Source: an uncultured Ruaniaceae bacterium (lineage in GTDB: Bacteria > Actinomycetota > Actinomycetes > Actinomycetales > Beutenbergiaceae). Taken from it: a DNA stretch of 15,837 bases. The position numbers and the translations under genes are program-made. How positions within the stretch are numbered: position 1 is the stretch's first letter; each line of letters opens with the position of its first letter. Positions 13,245 through 15,837 of this stretch are shown in pieces. The stretch covers positions 1 through 15,837 of the forward strand of contig CALKWS010000395.1 of NCBI GenBank assembly GCA_938004115.1, read 5' to 3'. The notes under the pieces were generated by a model that was given only the letters and a program-made list of their open reading frames with translations, made no database searches and was not told where the DNA came from.

Positions 13245-14831
13245 GTGAGCCAGGCCGTCCCCGAGGGTGCACCGGCCGTGCCCGGGGAGGGCGACCGCCC
13301 GCGCACCCTCGCGGTGTTCGCCCACCCCGACGACGAGACCCTCTCCGCCGGTCCGGTGCTGGCCACGATGGCCCGCCGCGGGCACGTCACCCTGGTCACC
13401 ACCAACCGTGGGGAGCGCGGTGAGGTGATCGGCCGCGATCTGGCGCACCTCGCCGAGGACCCGCAGGCCCTGGGACGGCACCGCGCCGGGGAACTACGCG
13501 GGGCGCTGACGGCCCTGGGGATCCAGCGCCACTACTTCTTCGATGAGTTACCCGGCCTGGCCGCCCGCCGCCCGCCGCGGTACACCGACTCGGGGATGCA
13601 ATGGCCCCCGGGCCAGACCGCGGTGCGCGCCATCCCGGCCGACGATGTGGCCGAGGACGCCTTCTCCCTCGCCGACCCGGACGTGACCGCCCGGCTGCTC
13701 GCGGCCCTGCTGCGCACCGAACGTCCGCACCTGGTGCTGACCGATGAGCCCGACGGCGGGTACGGCCATCCCGATCACGTCGCCTCCCACCGGGTCACCA
13801 TGGCCGCGGTGCGCCTGGCCGCGGACGCCGACGCCGCTCCGCTGGCCGACGACGACCCGCTGATCGGTACCCACCCCTGGCGTGTACCGGTGGTGGCGTG
13901 GGTGGTGCGCCCCGAGGGACAACTTCGCCGGGCCCTGACGTGGCTGGCCGATCACCCCGACCGTCCCCGCATCTCCGAGCACACCGGCGGGCCGCTGCAG
14001 GTCCCCGGTCCGGAGGCCTCCCGGCCGAGCATCGTGCGACCCGATGACCAGGTCGATCTGGATGTGCCGCTCAGCGCCGAGGTGATCACCGCCCTCGGCC
14101 GGGCGATGAGCGCCCACCGCACCCAGATCCAAACGGCGCACACCGATGCCGGCCTGGTCGCCGACTCCGAGGGGGATGCCGCCGGCTGGTTCGGGCTCTC
14201 CAACGATGTCCTGCAACCGGCACCGGCACGGGCCACCGCCATGGTCGCACCCGGGTGGGGCAGCGCCGAGGCGCTCCGTGCCCTGGTGCAGGGTGAGCAC
14301 GACGGCGTTACCTCGGTGGCCGAGACCGGCACCAGTGCGGGGGTTCCCGGGGTAGCCGGCAACCCGGCCGAGCCATCTGGATCCACCTCCGACGCGGGCC
14401 CCGGATCCAGCGCCGGCCCGGGCTCCGGACCGGACGTCGGCCCTGGTCCTGCACCCGGCACGGGCCCGGAAACCGGCCCGCTGGCCGACCCGCGCTGGTA
14501 CTCCGGGGTGATGCTGGCCCTCGCGGGGGTGCTCGCGGTGCTGCTGGCCTCGATCACCACCGTGTTCCACCGCTGGAACGCGCCGTACGGGTTGATCCTG
14601 GCGCTGCTGGCCGTCCTGACCGGCTCGGTGCTGGCGCGCGCCCTGGCCGACCGCCGCGGACAGGTGGCCTACACCGGGGTGCTGTTCGTCGTCGTGCTCG
14701 CGATGACCTACCTGGGCAACGGCGACGTGATCGTGGCCAACGAGGCGATCGGGGTGATCTGGCTCCTGGGCGCGCCGCTGGTGTCGGTGCTCGGCCTGGC
14801 GGCCCCGCGGAGGTGGTTCAGCGATGGCTGA
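13245..14831 (+). CDS. mshB: MshB (GlcNAc-Ins deacetylase) fused to a four-helix membrane domain
   Basis: MshB removes the acetyl group from GlcNAc-inositol in mycothiol synthesis. The LmbE/PIG-L deacetylase domain spans about 20-330. It shows AHPDDE (26-31: zinc ligands H27 and D30, catalytic base D29), TTNRGERGEVIG, and GGYGHPDHVASHRV with Y173, H175 and zinc ligand H178, so the active site is complete. The sequence then departs from a plain 290-305-residue MshB. A low-complexity Gly/Pro/Ser/Ala linker (about 356-412) leads to a C-terminal membrane domain (416-528) with four helices (about 421-441, 447-464, 474-490, 500-519). That domain resembles DUF6113, which I recall as a separate gene beside mshB in Streptomyces. 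GTG start from AGGAGG. The related deacetylase Mca is less likely given the typA neighbourhood and the family match. The last 8 bp overlap the flavin reductase-like gene. Confidence 0.85.
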   Translation: MSQAVPEGAPAVPGEGDRPRTLAVFAHPDDETLSAGPVLATMARRGHVTLVTTNRGERGEVIGRDLAHLAEDPQALGRHRAGELRGALTALGIQRHYFFDELPGLAARRPPRYTDSGMQWPPGQTAVRAIPADDVAEDAFSLADPDVTARLLAALLRTERPHLVLTDEPDGGYGHPDHVASHRVTMAAVRLAADADAAPLADDDPLIGTHPWRVPVVAWVVRPEGQLRRALTWLADHPDRPRISEHTGGPLQVPGPEASRPSIVRPDDQVDLDVPLSAEVITALGRAMSAHRTQIQTAHTDAGLVADSEGDAAGWFGLSNDVLQPAPARATAMVAPGWGSAEALRALVQGEHDGVTSVAETGTSAGVPGVAGNPAEPSGSTSDAGPGSSAGPGSGPDVGPGPAPGTGPETGPLADPRWYSGVMLALAGVLAVLLASITTVFHRWNAPYGLILALLAVLTGSVLARALADRRGQVAYTGVLFVVVLAMTYLGNGDVIVANEAIGVIWLLGAPLVSVLGLAAPRRWFSDG

Positions 14832-15330
14832 GGACGGCTGGACCGAGGAACGGGTGGACGCCTACCGGTTGGCGATGTCCCGGCTGATCTCCGGGGTGTG
14901 CGTGGTCTCGGCCCGCGCGGGCAGCCTGGACCTGGCGATGACCGCCACCTCGGTGGTGTCGGTGTCCCTGGAACCGCCCACGGTGCTGTTCTGCGTGCAC
15001 TCCGACGCCCGGCTGGCCGAGGCCGTCGAACCCCCGGGGCGATGGGCCGTCAGCATCCTCGACGGGGAGGCGCTCGCGGTGGCCGACTGGCTCGCCAGCC
15101 CGGGCCGGCCCGCCGTGGGGCAACTGGATCGGGTCCGGTTCCACCGCGGACCCCACTCCGGGGCCGCGCTGTTGGACCAGGCCACCGCCTGGGTGGAGTG
15201 CCGCACCGAGTGGACGAAAACGGCCGGGTCGCACGAGGTGGTGGTCGGGCAGGTGCTCAGCGTGGTCGCGGCACCCGGCGCCGGGGGCGGGCTGATCCAC
15301 CACCACGGCCGGATGCGACCATTGGGCTGA
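14824..15330 (+). CDS. Flavin reductase-like FMN-binding protein
   Basis: A 168-residue soluble protein of the flavin reductase-like (split-barrel FMN-binding) family, usual length. Helix 1 (TEERVDAYRLAMSRLISGVCVVSA) leads to the flavin-contacting strand region LAMTATSVVSVSLEPPTVLFCV (37-58), followed by WAVSILD, and HEVVVGQVLSV (137-147), which matches the conserved His-x-x-V-x-G pattern. Most relatives have a GMT at the position that here reads AMT. Members reduce flavin with NAD(P)H, often to supply a monooxygenase, or simply bind FMN; none of the neighbours is a monooxygenase, so the partner is unknown. The start overlaps the mshB stop by 8 nt, so translation is probably coupled and the two are co-expressed. 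The gene ends before a 137-bp gap. Confidence 0.85.
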   Translation: MAEDGWTEERVDAYRLAMSRLISGVCVVSARAGSLDLAMTATSVVSVSLEPPTVLFCVHSDARLAEAVEPPGRWAVSILDGEALAVADWLASPGRPAVGQLDRVRFHRGPHSGAALLDQATAWVECRTEWTKTAGSHEVVVGQVLSVVAAPGAGGGLIHHHGRMRPLG

Positions 15331-15420
15331 TCAGCGTGAATGCTCCCGTGAGGGGTACCGCTTCGTTGTGATCCCAGCCACCTCCCGCGTGTGCGCACGG
15401 CGCCGGAGGGGCCTGGCCGT

Positions 15421-15426
15421 TAGGAT
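15421..15426 (+). promoter_or_regulatory. Possible -10 element of the last gene
   Basis: TAGGAT matches four of six bases of the TATAAT consensus and fits the TAnnnT pattern. It lies 47 nt upstream of the GTG at 15468 and is the only AT-rich hexamer in the gap. The -35 region is not recognisable. Confidence 0.35.
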
Positions 15427-15467
15427 ATGCCGGGGCGCACGCGAGCCCGTACACATCGAGGGAACAC

Positions 15468-15837
15468 GTGGCGATGGCAAATCGAGGGCCGGACGGCCTG
15501 GACGAGGACGCCACCGGGGGTCGGGCGGATCAGGACACCTCCGGTGGTGCGGACGATGCTGCCTACCCGGAGGCGGAGGTCCGTCGCACCTCGGTCCGGG
15601 AGCGGCTGGGCGCCGCGGGCGCGGCGGAGGCTGAGCCGGGCGAGGACCAGGACGGCGGCTCTGGAGACAGCGGTTCCGCAGACATCGCGCAGCACAGCGC
15701 GCCGGACGGCGAGGAGCCGGGCAGCGAAGAGCAGGGCATCGAGGAGCCGGGCGCACCCACGGCCGATACTCCTGCGCTGGATGACCGTGAGGGCGGCGAT
15801 GCAACCACGGTGATTCAGGGCCCCGCTGAGAGCACGA
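15468..15837 (+). CDS. N-terminal part of an acidic, disordered protein (runs off the window)
   Basis: The frame is open from GTG 15468 (or ATG 15474) to the last base without a stop, giving 123 complete residues. GAGGG at 15458-15462 is 5 nt from the GTG and 11 nt from the ATG, so the GTG is preferred. The segment is rich in D, E, G, A and P (31 of 123 residues are D or E), with no hydrophobic stretch, and is almost certainly disordered. Only RRTSVRERLGAAG (39-51) looks slightly helical and basic. Such N-terminal tails often precede membrane or DNA-binding domains in Actinobacteria, but nothing here identifies the family. Codon third positions are GC-rich in this frame, supporting it over the overlapping frames. 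Confidence 0.65.
   Translation, partial: MAMANRGPDGLDEDATGGRADQDTSGGADDAAYPEAEVRRTSVRERLGAAGAAEAEPGEDQDGGSGDSGSADIAQHSAPDGEEPGSEEQGIEEPGAPTADTPALDDREGGDATTVIQGPAEST

Noticed and set aside
10890..13481. Minus-strand open frame of 863 codons opposite typA
   Set aside because: It lies almost entirely opposite typA, which has all family motifs. Long antisense frames are expected in GC-rich genes with strong third-position bias, and the translation is low-complexity with no recognisable domain.
14330..14480. Gly/Pro/Ser-rich repeat in mshB as a possible sequencing artefact or separate gene boundary
   Set aside because: The frame stays open with the same GC3 bias through the linker and into the membrane domain, and no start codon with a ribosome site appears at the domain boundary, so a fused protein is the better reading.
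1..15837. CRISPR array, tRNA or rRNA genes, transposase, integrase, toxin-antitoxin or other defence genes
   Set aside because: None was seen: no regularly spaced repeats of array type, no cloverleaf-like sequence in the gaps, and no product with such motifs.

Overview
The window is a 15.8-kb piece of a high-GC actinobacterial chromosome. Codons end almost always in G or C, TTG and GTG starts are common, and a mycothiol-biosynthesis deacetylase (MshB) lies directly downstream of typA. Mycothiol is specific to Actinobacteria. The mix of genes and the architecture of the transporter suggest the order Micrococcales, but that is inference and I cannot name a genus. I see no phage, transposon, CRISPR, tRNA or rRNA. 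Gene spacing and base usage look like ordinary chromosomal core or near-core DNA.

Left part (1-3307): a run of small, mostly single-gene units. It holds the tail of an upstream gene, a 73-residue glycine-rich two-helix membrane protein that appears to be read from a leaderless mRNA, a DUF218/YdcF-type membrane-anchored protein, a conserved 186-residue protein of unknown function, and a 44-residue very acidic peptide. These are followed by a divergent pair, a DUF1905 protein (minus) and a SAM-dependent methyltransferase (plus), separated by only about 30-39 bp that contain a shared AT-rich -10-like element.

Middle part (3308-11104): a complete peptide/nickel-class (Opp/Dpp type) ABC importer. 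A 404-bp leader precedes a lipoprotein solute-binding protein (TTG start, lipobox LAAC). A 15-bp perfect-stem hairpin follows, which probably limits read-through. Next come two translationally coupled permeases, the first carrying about six extra transmembrane helices. A PH-domain membrane protein on the opposite strand then interrupts the locus, and a single protein with two fused ATPase domains completes the importer.

Right part (11105-15837): typA/bipA has its own promoter. It is followed 36 bp later by mshB, here fused through a Gly/Pro/Ser linker to a four-helix membrane domain resembling DUF6113. mshB overlaps by 8 bp a flavin-reductase-like FMN-binding protein, so thiol-redox and flavin functions are translationally linked. 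The window ends inside a gene whose first 123 residues are acidic and disordered.

I found no obviously new multi-gene system. The points most worth a second look are the MshB-membrane-domain fusion, the enlarged permease, the hairpin and palindrome after the binding-protein gene, the opposite-strand gene splitting the transporter locus, and the divergent promoter gap.
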